Source: Shewanella electrodiphila (GTDB taxonomy: Bacteria > Pseudomonadota > Gammaproteobacteria > Enterobacterales > Shewanellaceae). From it: a stretch of DNA of 64,000 nt. A program made the position numbers and the translations under genes. The DNA is taken from positions 186,001 through 250,000 of the forward strand of contig NZ_JAKIKU010000004.1 of the NCBI RefSeq assembly GCF_023283985.1. The letters run 5' to 3'. The notes beneath the pieces were generated by a model. The model made no database searches and had not been told where the DNA came from. It worked only from the letters and a program-made list of their open reading frames with translations. Shown in pieces: positions 8,851-17,511 of the stretch. Within the stretch, counting starts at the first letter, position 1; each line of letters begins with the position of its first letter.

Positions 8851-9107
8851 AGTTGATACAGCTCCAGCAAACAGATTATTTACGCCAAATTTATCAGTTG
8901 GCAGTAAAGCATAACGAACAGCTTTATAATTCAAACAGTACCATACAATAATTCACTCAATCTATGGTTTTATCTATTTTATGAGTATAAATCACTGTTA
9001 ATAAATAACTTTAAATTTAACATTACAAAATATTCAATAAATTCATTTATTTCGGTTAACTCTGCCTTTAGCCGCACTTGTATTTCAGCCATAAGCACAG
9101 CGCATAA
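8851..9107. other. Intergenic region upstream of aroG
   Basis: AT-rich and expected to contain the aroG promoter. I see no recognisable operator, leader peptide with a phenylalanine run, or gene. Confidence 0.4.
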
Positions 9108-9141
9108 AAAACTATTTTCAGTGCTAACTGAAAATAGTTTT
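9105..9141 (-). terminator. Terminator of the TPR lipoprotein gene
   Basis: A perfect 15-bp stem (9108-9122 with 9127-9141) around a GCTA loop. On the minus strand it is followed by a T-run, so it serves the lipoprotein gene ending at 9210. Confidence 0.85.
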
Positions 9142-9209
9142 AATAACCGCGGCTGCTATGTATCAGCCAATAGCACTATTTAAGCGATGAAACTTAATAA
9201 GAATAATGC

Positions 9210-10439
9210 TTAATGCCGTAACATTGCTTGCAGTTTTCCTTTGTATCTATGCTGACTGGTCTCATCAAGGCTCAAGTCGATTGCTTTTTCCATATTTTTT
9301 TTCGCTCTTCTTTGGTCACCTGTCGCCCAATAAGCCCGCGATAACCCAAAATAGAACTCATGACGATAATCAGCTCTATCCACTGCACGCTTATACCAAA
9401 CTAACGCCTCTTGATACTGCTTTTCAAAGTAGGCTTGTTGAGCCATATCGAAGTAATAAAATGGGTTGTTAATCCGTGCGATCTCAAGCACTTTATGTAC
9501 TTGTTGCCATTCTTCTAATCTATCTTGTTCCCCAAGAATAATGGCTAAATTATATAAAGTGGTAATATTTTTAGGCTCTAACTGCAATACATGACGATAA
9601 GCTTTTTCGGCTAACTCATCCATGCCTTTATGACGATAAATCACGGCCAGCGTATTAATGCTATTAACATAATAGGGATCGAGTTCAATTGCTCTTTTAG
9701 CAAGCGCATATGCTAAGTCATAGTCATTTTTCACTAAGGCTTCTGCAGCAACATTATTAAAATACATCCCAGCTAAGGTCTGTTTATTGATTTGCTTCAC
9801 TCTGTAAGCTCTTATTGAACGTTCAGGTAAAAAGTCCACTAATATTTCAGAACCTCTCATGCTATATGTATTGGGCTGATCCACATGAAGTAACTTCATG
9901 TTGACGTGACCATTAACTAGATAAAAGCCCCCTCGTCTGTCCCATATTGGCTCGACATCTATATCTTGAAACTTAACAGGTACACCGAGTACATCAGCAA
10001 TAGCAGTTGATAAAACCACTAGTGACATACAATTCCCAGCACGTTCCTCAGCCGTTATACTCGCCATTCTGGTGAAATGGTCACGATATTCGAACCCACC
10101 ATTTTGCGCATCAATGTATTCAGCTAACCATTTATTAACAGGAACTTTAGTCCCGGTAATACCACCTGAACGTGCATAGTCTCTTCTTATCTCTATTTTC
10201 AGTTTTTCAGGCAGTGCAAATATGGCATCAGTATCTGGAATCGTGACAGCCGTGAACTCACTATCATTGAATAAGGAACTGACATTAGGTGTTTTTTTAG
10301 TTGGGATCGTGCTGCTACAGCCTGAGATTACGGAGAATATAAAATAGAAAACGATAAAATAAACACAATAAATCAGCAACCTAGTAGGTACTAAGATACC
10401 GCCATAAATAAATTTCTCACTTTCATCTTTTTGTAACAT
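9210..10439 (-). CDS. Lipoprotein with transglutaminase-like and TPR domains
   Basis: About 409 residues. A hydrophobic signal with lipobox SVISGC predicts lipid attachment and location in the periplasm, probably at a membrane. The central part contains ERAGNCMSLVVLST and a later histidine in LVNGHVNM, resembling the Cys/His core of bacterial transglutaminase-like domains. From about residue 215 to the end there are tetratricopeptide-like repeats (for example AYALAKRAIELDPYYVNSINTLAVIY). ATG 10439 is preferred because GGAG lies eight bases upstream; an ATG 33 bases earlier lacks a site and adds residues before the signal. The substrate and partners are unknown, and enzymatic activity is an inference. 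Confidence 0.75.
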   Translation of the reverse strand: MLQKDESEKFIYGGILVPTRLLIYCVYFIVFYFIFSVISGCSSTIPTKKTPNVSSLFNDSEFTAVTIPDTDAIFALPEKLKIEIRRDYARSGGITGTKVPVNKWLAEYIDAQNGGFEYRDHFTRMASITAEERAGNCMSLVVLSTAIADVLGVPVKFQDIDVEPIWDRRGGFYLVNGHVNMKLLHVDQPNTYSMRGSEILVDFLPERSIRAYRVKQINKQTLAGMYFNNVAAEALVKNDYDLAYALAKRAIELDPYYVNSINTLAVIYRHKGMDELAEKAYRHVLQLEPKNITTLYNLAIILGEQDRLEEWQQVHKVLEIARINNPFYYFDMAQQAYFEKQYQEALVWYKRAVDRADYRHEFYFGLSRAYWATGDQRRAKKNMEKAIDLSLDETSQHRYKGKLQAMLRH

Positions 10440-10872
10440 TTTTATGCTCCAGCAAACGCCTTTATTAAGCATAGATGCAAGTACAAAAAATGAGACACTT
10501 AAACGTTACAAAACTTATCAAGCCATCAAGTATGGCGCATGACTTCCACGGTAAATTTGACTAAGACTTATGTGCTATGGCTATAAATATGACTATGACA
10601 ATGAGCTAGGAGCTGTGAGCTGTGAGCTGTGAGCTGTGAGCTGTGAGCCATTCAAGTCACAACTGTATGTGATGTTAGCAATGCGAGTGATATAAGCGAT
10701 GCAATGAGTTAACACCGTTAGCGCTATTTTTAGGGCGCTGTCAGTGATGCTACGGTCAGTAATGGCGGAGTTTATCCAACTCCTCGCCATTTATGTAATG
10801 AGGTAAAAATTCCGCTTTAATCAGAATATAATAAGAGGCTTTTTGAGCCTCGTGCTTAAGCTTTGTTGCTAG
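10440..10872. other. Intergenic region with 7-bp tandem repeat
   Basis: No supported gene. Contents are the AGCTGTG repeat at 10611-10648 and, near 10835-10851, the hairpin GAGGCT-TTTTG-AGCCTC downstream of the secreted-protein gene. Confidence 0.5.
10611..10648. repeat. 7-bp tandem repeat, AGCTGTG x 5.4
   Basis: Five exact copies of AGCTGTG run head to tail, followed by a partial AGC. The unit is a heptamer, so copy-number change would shift any frame; it lies in non-coding DNA. Confidence 0.95.
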
Positions 10873-11253
10873 TTAAGGTTTTTGTGACGGCTTTCGTGGA
10901 ACTTGCTGCGAGCTTGGCTCATCAATTTGAATATATAGCTCTTGGTCTTGATAAGAATAAGGACGATAAGCATTGCCTGAGCAGCTGAAATAGCGATATG
11001 GTACGGCAATTGGCAAACAACCAACAGGTAAGGCCTGTAAAATTTGGATCTGTTGCTGCATACGTAACATTTCTTGCCATTGATGATCTTGTTGTACTTG
11101 ATCTCTAACGGCAAAAGCATCAAAAGGTTCAGAGGCTTTACGCACCACGACTTTACCTGCATAAACAGGTGAAACTGACACACTCAATAGCATAGCAGTG
11201 ATACTCATCATGACGACCAGCTTCATTCGCGTGTTCATAATTCGTATGTTCAT
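10873..11253 (-). CDS. Small secreted protein, function unknown
   Basis: A 126-residue protein with a clear Sec signal peptide: basic N-terminus, hydrophobic LVVMMSITAMLLSVSVSPV, cleavage near VYA-GK. The mature part is glutamine-rich (QEMLRMQQQIQILQ, probably a short helix) and has two cysteines, CLP and SCSG, that could pair in the periplasm. Three possible ATG starts cluster at the N-terminus; MKLVVMM would also give a good signal. No family recognised. It lies after the amtB terminator and so is probably transcribed separately. Confidence 0.65.
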   Translation of the reverse strand: MNIRIMNTRMKLVVMMSITAMLLSVSVSPVYAGKVVVRKASEPFDAFAVRDQVQQDHQWQEMLRMQQQIQILQALPVGCLPIAVPYRYFSCSGNAYRPYSYQDQELYIQIDEPSSQQVPRKPSQKP

Positions 11254-11292
11254 AGTGTGACCTTTTAAGGCTTATCTTATTTTCAGTATAAC

Positions 11293-11323
11293 AAAAAAAG
11301 CAGAGCTAAATAGCTCTGCTTTT
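11293..11323 (-). terminator. Terminator after amtB
   Basis: A perfect 13-bp stem (11296-11308 with 11311-11323). On the minus strand the stem is followed by seven T, so it ends the glnK-amtB transcript. Confidence 0.88.
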
Positions 11324-11351
11324 CTAACCTCACTCCAATTTAAATCAAAAT

Positions 11352-12602
11352 TTAACTAGCTGATTTAATTGAAACAAACTCTGGGTAGGCATCTACACCA
11401 CAATCTGATGCATCCATACCGTTATACTCTTCTTCTTCGGTTACACGGATACCTACAGTCGCTTTAAGGACAAACCATACTGCGAATGAAGCCGCGAATA
11501 CCCAAGCAAAGATAACTGCTGCGCCGTATAGCTGAGCACCAAAGTTCGCATCGGCATTTGACAATGGAACTAACATTAAGCCTAAGAAACCACATACACC
11601 GTGAACAGAAATCGCACCGACTGGGTCATCAATTTTGATACGGTCAAAACCAACAATCGAGAAGATAACAACACCACCAGCGACAATACCTGTAACAGCT
11701 GCCATCAATAATGATGGTGATAATGGGTCAGCAGTAATAGCAACAAGACCTGCTAATGCACCATTTAATATCATGGTTAAATCTGCTTTACCCCAAACAA
11801 TCTTACAAACAATTAACGCTGACACTGCGCCAAATGCTGCTGCTGAGTTAGTGTTAACGAAGATTTTAGCGACTGCTGAAGCATTTTCTGCATCAGAAAC
11901 CAATAACTGAGAACCACCATTAAATCCAAACCAGCCCATCCAAAGAATAAACATACCTAAGGTTGCCATTGGCAAGTTCGAACCAGGAATTGGGTTTACT
12001 GAACCGTTTGCACCGTATTTACCTTTACGCGCTCCTAGTAGTAATACACCGGCAATAGCTGCAGCTGCACCCGCCATATGAACAATACCACTACCAGCGA
12101 AGTCAACGAAACCTGCAGCAGATAAGAAACCGCCACCCCAAGTCCAGTAACCTTCAATTGGGTAAATAACGGCTGTCAGTACCACAGAGAAAAGTAGGAA
12201 AGACCAAAGCTTCATACGTTCAGCAACTGCGCCAGAGACAATTGACATAGCTGTTGCTACGAATACCACTTGGAAAAAGAAGTCAGACTCAAGCGCATGG
12301 TCAGCACCATCTGCTTGTGAACCAATTAGCGAACCAAATGATGGCAACCAACCCGCTTCAACATTATCGACATACATGATGTTGTAACCGACTAACAGGT
12401 ACATCACACACGCAATTGAATATAAACATACGTTTTTAGTTAAAATTTCTGTGGTATTTTTTGAGCGAACTAAACCTGCTTCAAGCATGGCAAAACCTGC
12501 TGCCATCCACATAACTAATGCACCTGAGATTAGAAAGTAAAACGTATCTAATGCGAAACGTAACTCAGTGACTGTCGTTCCTAACGCTGCTAACTCTTCC
12601 AT
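11352..12602 (-). CDS. amtB: Ammonium transporter
   Basis: A polytopic inner-membrane channel of the Amt/Rh family that brings in ammonium under nitrogen limitation. The 416-residue protein has about eleven hydrophobic segments. Family motifs include the early ALVMWMAAGFAMLEAGLVRSK region, SGIVHMAGAAAA containing one pore histidine, and GVCGFLGL preceded by SVH for the second. The start is placed at MEELAAL (12602), ten bases after the glnK stop and following a G-rich ribosome-binding site; an upstream in-frame extension overlaps glnK and looks non-native. Co-transcription with glnK is near universal and lets GlnK plug the channel when nitrogen is plentiful. Confidence 0.95.
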   Translation of the reverse strand: MEELAALGTTVTELRFALDTFYFLISGALVMWMAAGFAMLEAGLVRSKNTTEILTKNVCLYSIACVMYLLVGYNIMYVDNVEAGWLPSFGSLIGSQADGADHALESDFFFQVVFVATAMSIVSGAVAERMKLWSFLLFSVVLTAVIYPIEGYWTWGGGFLSAAGFVDFAGSGIVHMAGAAAAIAGVLLLGARKGKYGANGSVNPIPGSNLPMATLGMFILWMGWFGFNGGSQLLVSDAENASAVAKIFVNTNSAAAFGAVSALIVCKIVWGKADLTMILNGALAGLVAITADPLSPSLLMAAVTGIVAGGVVIFSIVGFDRIKIDDPVGAISVHGVCGFLGLMLVPLSNADANFGAQLYGAAVIFAWVFAASFAVWFVLKATVGIRVTEEEEYNGMDASDCGVDAYPEFVSIKSAS

Positions 12603-12612
12603 TTCAGCCCCC

Positions 12613-12951
12613 TTATAGTGCTTCGTTATCAAGCTCACCCGTACGGATACGGACTGCCTGTTCAAGATCAGTTACGAAAATTTTGCCATCACCAATCTTG
12701 CCGGTATGGGCAGCTGTAGTAATTGCTTCAAGTAATACTTCTAAATTTTCTGCTTTAGTGGCAATTTCTAATTTCACTTTAGGAAGAAAATCAACTTGAT
12801 ATTCTGCGCCACGATAAAGTTCAGTGTGCCCTTTTTGACGACCAAAACCTTTTACTTCAGTTACAGTCATTCCTTCAATGCCCATTCCAGCAATTGCTTC
12901 TCGGACATCATCTAATTTAAATGGCTTGATGATAGCGCTGACGAGTTTCAT
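12613..12951 (-). CDS. glnK: Nitrogen regulatory protein P-II
   Basis: A 112-residue signalling trimer subunit that senses 2-oxoglutarate, ATP/ADP and, through uridylylation, glutamine. The sequence starts MKLVSAIIKPFKLDDVREA and carries Tyr51 in RGAEYQVDFLPK, the uridylylation site on the T-loop, then the B-loop TGKIGDGKIFV. It is called glnK rather than glnB because it is the first gene of an operon with amtB. The start at 12951 gives the conventional N-terminus; the frame extends four residues upstream. GlnE, another part of the nitrogen cascade, lies about 6 kb away in the same orientation. Confidence 0.93.
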   Translation of the reverse strand: MKLVSAIIKPFKLDDVREAIAGMGIEGMTVTEVKGFGRQKGHTELYRGAEYQVDFLPKVKLEIATKAENLEVLLEAITTAAHTGKIGDGKIFVTDLEQAVRIRTGELDNEAL

Positions 12952-13316
12952 CTCGACCTCCAAAAGTGTGATTGTTATATATTTGTTTCCAATTACAATT
13001 CAATCATTAGGCCAAACTTATAAGCCTCTGTTTTTAAAGGGATATGATAAAAACAATAATATTTATAACGACAAAAACGCACCAACAAAGTGCAGCTCCA
13101 TTTCAGTGCGCACAAGATTAGCGCAGAGAATTGAGTGCGATGGATTTACTTAAACTTGGTTAAATTGACGAGTTTAGTGGGAGTTTAAAAAGCCAGAATA
13201 AGGCGAATGACTAGCGGCAAATAAAAGTGTTAATAAAAGTACCCATAGAATAATAAAGCAATAAATATAAGTGGGTAAAAGGTGAGACGGTATAAATATA
13301 GTCGGCCCCAATGGCA
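12952..13316. other. Intergenic region upstream of glnK
   Basis: Contains the candidate sigma-54 promoter at 12999-13014. Further upstream, around 13100-13130, GTGCGCAC and nearby TGCGC/GCGCA half-sites loosely recall NtrC sites but have the wrong spacing. No gene seen. Confidence 0.4.
12999..13014 (-). promoter_or_regulatory. Candidate sigma-54 promoter of glnK-amtB
   Basis: Read on the minus strand, TGGCCTAATGATTGAA has GG and GA separated by ten bases, close to the TGGCAC-N5-TTGC pattern with correct -24/-12 spacing; the -12 element has GA instead of GC. A start site would fall about 35-40 bases before glnK. glnK-amtB operons are usually RpoN- and NtrC-dependent in proteobacteria. Confidence 0.45.
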
Positions 13317-13347
13317 CAAAAAAAGGCCCTCAATTGAGGACCTTTTA
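13317..13347 (-). terminator. Terminator of the bactofilin gene
   Basis: An 11-bp stem with one G-U pair on the minus strand around an AATT loop, followed on that strand by seven T. A second hairpin (13350-13370, AAATACCTAA with TTAGGTATTT) precedes it. Confidence 0.82.
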
Positions 13348-13430
13348 TCAAATACCTAAGTTAGGTATTTCACTCTTTTCAGTCAAATATAACAATCTAA
13401 TTCTGTTAATCTAATGACTGATTGTAAAGG

Positions 13431-14750
13431 TTACAGATTACCTGTTGAAGTGTCTTCAACAGTATCAACAGCCTCTACTGACTCTGTACGTTCTTCAGCC
13501 AATAAATCAGCTAATAAGCTGTCTACTTGAGTTTTATCTACCGCATCAGTTTCTGTCGCTTCTTCAGCTGCCACAATAACTTCATCAGCTTCAGCTGCAA
13601 TATCAGCCTCTAAGCTCGTACCTAAATCAGCTAATAATGCTTCCTGGTCATCAGCTACTTCTTCTAAGCCAGCTTCAAACTCTGACGTGGCTTCAGATTG
13701 TGCAGCTTTATCTAATTGAGCCAATGCGGTTTCAGCATCAACTACATTATTAAGCTCTGACACGTCTTCAGCTTCTACAACTTCTTCAACGACAACATCT
13801 TTAACTGCTGGTACAGATGCTTCATTTTGAGATGCAGGCTGATTGAATTGAGCCATTAAGTCTTCTGCTAATTCAGGCTTCATAACCACTGCACCTACTG
13901 CAGCAGCTAACACAACACCAGCAACAACAAACTTAGTAGAACCCGACTTTTTCTCTTGCGCTTTTTCTGCCGCAGCTTTAGCTGCTAATTGCGCTTGAGG
14001 ATTAGGCTGAGGCTTAATTTCAAGTTTAGATTTTGGCTTTGAAGCAGCTTCAGTATCATTGCTTTGTACTGGTGCTGATGTTGCAGCAGTACGTTGCTCT
14101 TGCGGCGCAGCAGCTTTAGGTTCTGCTTTTAAAACAGGCTCATTCGTTTGAATGTCTGCTTGCAAGTTGTCTCTGATATCAGAAATTGGTTCAGGTTTAA
14201 CTTCTGGTTTAATCTCAGTTTTGACTTGAGGAGCGTCAACAGCAACATTCGTAATCGGCTCAGCCATTACGTTAACATTACTCACTTTTGCAGCCTGTGC
14301 TATCGGCGCCTCTGCAATAGGCGCTTCAGCCTTTGGGGAGGCGTATGCTGGCTCTTCGATAAATGGAGCGTTATATGAAGCAACAGGTTGTTCATCTGCC
14401 GCTAATTCAGGTAAAACGCCTTGCTCAGGGCCTTTAGTTCTAGCACCTAAGAATTGACCACCATCATAAATTTCCATTTTATGACTTGAAACATCACCTT
14501 CAACTACACCAGAGCTTACGATGACGAGACTGTTACAGTGTAAAGAACCTTTAAACACACCACAAACTCGTAATTCTTGACAGTAAAGCTCACCGTCAAT
14601 TTCGCCACCTACTTCAATTTTAACTTGGTCTGTTGAACGAATAACACCTTTGACTTGACCAGCAATCAAAGCAGGCCCTTTTACTGTCATTTCCCCATCC
14701 AGTGAAGTTTCGGGACCAATAAAAGTCACCCCGTTTCCTTTGTTATTCAT
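13431..14750 (-). CDS. Bactofilin-domain protein with transmembrane segment and acidic tail
   Basis: Residues about 8-105 form a bactofilin (polymer-forming cytoskeletal) domain, seen in GPETSLDGEMTVKGPALIAGQVKG and the regular turns that follow. Residues about 110-270 are a low-complexity Ala/Pro/Glu/Lys linker, followed by a single hydrophobic helix (FVVAGVVLAAAVGAVV, about 274-292) and a highly acidic C-terminal region of about 140 residues. Typical bactofilins are only 100-200 residues and lack a membrane helix, so this is an extended version that should tether filaments to the inner membrane with the acidic part across it. Bactofilins influence cell shape, appendage position and chromosome organisation; the role here is unknown. 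Confidence 0.82.
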   Translation of the reverse strand: MNNKGNGVTFIGPETSLDGEMTVKGPALIAGQVKGVIRSTDQVKIEVGGEIDGELYCQELRVCGVFKGSLHCNSLVIVSSGVVEGDVSSHKMEIYDGGQFLGARTKGPEQGVLPELAADEQPVASYNAPFIEEPAYASPKAEAPIAEAPIAQAAKVSNVNVMAEPITNVAVDAPQVKTEIKPEVKPEPISDIRDNLQADIQTNEPVLKAEPKAAAPQEQRTAATSAPVQSNDTEAASKPKSKLEIKPQPNPQAQLAAKAAAEKAQEKKSGSTKFVVAGVVLAAAVGAVVMKPELAEDLMAQFNQPASQNEASVPAVKDVVVEEVVEAEDVSELNNVVDAETALAQLDKAAQSEATSEFEAGLEEVADDQEALLADLGTSLEADIAAEADEVIVAAEEATETDAVDKTQVDSLLADLLAEERTESVEAVDTVEDTSTGNL

Positions 14751-14979
14751 ACCCAGCAGTATCCTTTTTATTATAAATTTTCGACTTATAGTAAACCAAC
14801 TAAATTAAAACAACAAATAACATTGCATTTACATGTCATTCACTTTAAAACGAGGCTTATTTAGCTAATTCATTAATAACTTCAGTGTTTCTAAAATATA
14901 TGTAATAATCCGCTTCGCTAACATAAGCAAACTATTGTTAAGGACTTCAATAGTTGGTTGTATTCAACAAGGACGTAAG

Positions 14980-15600
14980 ATGATTTTATCGGATATATTC
15001 TTAGGCGATATTCCTGAGCCTCTGACTAAACAGCTCTGTCAAATTACTGAGCTACTCAAATGTAATACTATCAGCCATGATCCTCTCGACTTTCATTGGC
15101 AACAAGCTGATCAGCACAAAAAAATCCTTCTGCATTTTGTTGATGATCCTAAGCAACATATCCCAAATCTATCTGCAGAACTTATCTCTGAAGGCAAACA
15201 CCTTGCTTTTTGCACTGCATTTAACTCAGATACTGAAACCTTACTAATCGCCAATGGTTTTCACGGTGGTTTGGCAGTGTCAGCTTCTATTATCGAAATC
15301 ATCGAAGCATTAAAAAATATAGATAATAATAAACTCTATTTTAGCCATGATGCTATGTCGCACTATATTCAATCCCGTAAGCGCCAACCTATCACCCAAC
15401 GCCAGACAGAGTTACTTTCATTAACCACTAAAAAAGAACAGCAAGTGTTGTCGTTAGTGTGCCAAGGCTTATCTAACGAGCAAATTGCTGCCAATTTAAG
15501 TATCTCAATCAATACCGTTAAAATGCACATTCAGAATATTTTCAAAAAAACCAATGTTTCAAGCCGAGGCCAGCTGTCTTATGTTTTCACTCAGGTATAA
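14980..15600 (+). CDS. LuxR-family transcriptional regulator (CsgD-like)
   Basis: A 206-residue DNA-binding protein. The C-terminal 60 residues are a LuxR-type helix-turn-helix: LTTKKEQQVLSLVCQGLSNE, then IAANLSISINTVKMHIQNIF. The N-terminal 130 residues resemble a divergent receiver-like domain, as in CsgD, but I cannot see a convincing phosphorylatable aspartate pattern. The ATG at 14980 is preceded by AAGGACG; an upstream TTG-started extension is less plausible. Divergent from the bactofilin gene. Targets are unknown; CsgD/VpsT-like proteins regulate biofilm matrix genes. Confidence 0.78.
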   Translation: MILSDIFLGDIPEPLTKQLCQITELLKCNTISHDPLDFHWQQADQHKKILLHFVDDPKQHIPNLSAELISEGKHLAFCTAFNSDTETLLIANGFHGGLAVSASIIEIIEALKNIDNNKLYFSHDAMSHYIQSRKRQPITQRQTELLSLTTKKEQQVLSLVCQGLSNEQIAANLSISINTVKMHIQNIFKKTNVSSRGQLSYVFTQV

Positions 15601-15673
15601 ACACTATTTCGATAATTGAGAATGAAATCCCGCTATAAGCTAATTTAATTGCTGATATACTTTGCTATATGGA

Positions 15674-16897
15674 ATGACTTTTTGGCTAATGAGTAGCAAT
15701 AGCGTGACAACCAATTTATTACAGTTATATCGCGCTAAAATAGTGCAATCTAAATCAAGCTCTCGGGACTCAAGCCACGATGTTCTGATTAATGATCCCG
15801 CTCAAGAGCAAGCGCTCACGGCACTAAACCAGTTGTTCATGCAACTTAATAATCAACAAACGATAACCTCTCCTTCAACTAAGTCCTCCAAAAGCCAATA
15901 CGCCGCACCGTTAGGTGTGTATCTGTGGGGGGATGTCGGCCGAGGCAAAACCTTCTTGATGGATTTGTTTTACAATAATCTAAAGACTGAGCGTAAACTC
16001 AGATTACACTTTCATCGGTTTATGGCAGCTGTTCACCATCAACTTAATAGCAGTAAAGGAATTAACGACCCTCTAGTTCATATTGCACATCTATACGCTG
16101 ACCAATATCAGGTTATTTGCTTTGATGAGTTCTTTGTTTCAGATATTGGTGATGCCATTATTCTCGGCCGTCTATTCGAGCATTTATTTAATCAAGGCGT
16201 CATTTTAGTCGCTACATCTAATATTGAAATTAATCGACTCTATGAAGGTGGGCTACAAAGAGAGCGTTTTTTACCTTTTATTGAACTATTAATTAAGCAA
16301 GTTAATCAGGTAGAACTTAACGGCTTGATTGATCACCGTATTAACCAAGCCCCTGCCGCACCACTGCTAGAACAAATTACATTGCCTCTTTCGATGGAGC
16401 CCCAAGAATTTATTCAATTAGCTGGGAAATACTATCCCCATGAAGCAGCTGTTTGTATTAACAATGACAACATCATCATTTGTAATCGTCCAATTCCTTT
16501 TAAAGCCCGAGTAAATAAACTTATTTGGTTTAACTTTGCTGCGCTATGTGACGGACCTCGCTCTCAATTAGATTACATAGAAATTGCCAGTCAATTTGAA
16601 CATGTCGTAATTGATGAAATACCGCAACTAGGTGGAGAAGTTAGATCTTGGATTAAAGCCAGAGGCACTGAAGATGCAGCTATTGGCACAAAGACAGGTG
16701 AACGTCAGCTAAATTACGCCACCAATGATGATCCAGCAAGGCGGTTTATTAGTTTAGTCGATGAGTTTTATGACCAAAAAGTATCACTGACAGTCTGCTC
16801 CTGCTTCAATATCAATGAGCTATACACTGGTGGTGCATTGTCTTTTGAATTTAGAAGAACCATCAGTCGTTTAATAGAAATGAAGCGGTGGATTTAA
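15674..16897 (+). CDS. zapE: Cell division protein ZapE (AFG1-like ATPase)
   Basis: A P-loop ATPase that in E. coli acts at the Z-ring late in division or under stress, and in mitochondria (Afg1) in quality control. Walker A is GDVGRGKTFLMDLFY, Walker B is QVICFDEFFVSD, and VATSNIEINRLYEGGLQRERFLPFI is a family signature. The C-terminal LSFEFRRTISRLIEM also matches the family. Length is about 400 residues with a slightly longer N-terminus than E. coli. ATG at 15674 or 15689 could be the start; neither has a strong ribosome-binding site. ZapE is often next to rplM/rpsI; it is not here. Confidence 0.88.
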   Translation: MTFWLMSSNSVTTNLLQLYRAKIVQSKSSSRDSSHDVLINDPAQEQALTALNQLFMQLNNQQTITSPSTKSSKSQYAAPLGVYLWGDVGRGKTFLMDLFYNNLKTERKLRLHFHRFMAAVHHQLNSSKGINDPLVHIAHLYADQYQVICFDEFFVSDIGDAIILGRLFEHLFNQGVILVATSNIEINRLYEGGLQRERFLPFIELLIKQVNQVELNGLIDHRINQAPAAPLLEQITLPLSMEPQEFIQLAGKYYPHEAAVCINNDNIIICNRPIPFKARVNKLIWFNFAALCDGPRSQLDYIEIASQFEHVVIDEIPQLGGEVRSWIKARGTEDAAIGTKTGERQLNYATNDDPARRFISLVDEFYDQKVSLTVCSCFNINELYTGGALSFEFRRTISRLIEMKRWI

Positions 16898-16966
16898 CAC
16901 GTTGAAATGTTGGTAAAAAAAAACCAATCAGTTATAAGGCTGGATTCAAGCTCAGAATCGGTTAAT

Positions 16967-17022
16967 GCTAAATGCCAAGTACTAAGCACCAAGTACTAAG
17001 CACCAAGTACCATGTACCATGT
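16967..17022. repeat. Compound tandem repeat (14-bp and 7-bp units)
   Basis: Two exact copies of ACTAAGCACCAAGT (16981-17008), preceded by a degenerate third copy and followed by two copies of ACCATGT (17009-17022). It lies between the convergent ends of zapE and the DUF3081-like gene. Confidence 0.9.
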
Positions 17023-17036
17023 ATGGGAGCCTAACC

Positions 17037-17318
17037 TTATTGAACAGTATGTTTCATCACGTCACTAAAGCGGCGCATAAAGTTTTCAAATGCTTCATTA
17101 TCAGGGTAGTCAAATTGATATTTATTATGAAAGTAAATATTAAGCGAAGTTCGGCCATCACTTAGGGTAATGGTATATCCGTCATAACCCGTTTCTGCGT
17201 GCAAGCCACAAAGGTGATAGGTAGAGTTATAGCCAGCGTCACTTGCCTGCTTTTCACCAAATTCAGTGATTTTATTAAACACTTTCAGTGCTTGATAAAT
17301 GTCTATGGCATTTTTCAT
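17037..17318 (-). CDS. DUF3081-like small protein
   Basis: A 93-residue soluble protein. The pattern DGYTITLSDGRTSLNIYFHNKYQFDYP resembles the DUF3081 family of gammaproteobacteria, as I remember it. It has one cysteine and no signal peptide or membrane segment. Function unknown. The ATG is preceded by a purine-rich AGGAGT. It ends close to the compound tandem repeat. Confidence 0.65.
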   Translation of the reverse strand: MKNAIDIYQALKVFNKITEFGEKQASDAGYNSTYHLCGLHAETGYDGYTITLSDGRTSLNIYFHNKYQFDYPDNEAFENFMRRFSDVMKHTVQ

Positions 17319-17511
17319 GGAAGACTCCTGACTAGATACTGCAATTACGACGATGATAATCTGTTAAATAAGCAATACTTAATTTACGCATTTAACGCTG
17401 AAAAAGATCACCTACTTATTCATTCATTTAGTCTAGGCGAGTGATAAAATAGAACAGTGATAAAGCTCGGAAAATCGTCAACGGAATGGCCAGATAATGT
17501 ATCAATTTGCT

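Noticed and set aside
8851-8934. N-terminal extension of AroG as a leader peptide or longer protein
   Set aside because: AroG homology begins exactly at 8850, where GGAG precedes the ATG; the extension has no phenylalanine run or attenuator-like hairpins.
10593-10790. 65-codon minus-strand frame through the 7-bp repeat
   Set aside because: Its C-terminal part is just a translation of the repeat; no ribosome-binding site.
13100-13130. NtrC sites upstream of glnK
   Set aside because: Half-sites resemble TGCRC/GYGCA but their spacing does not match the usual arrangement.
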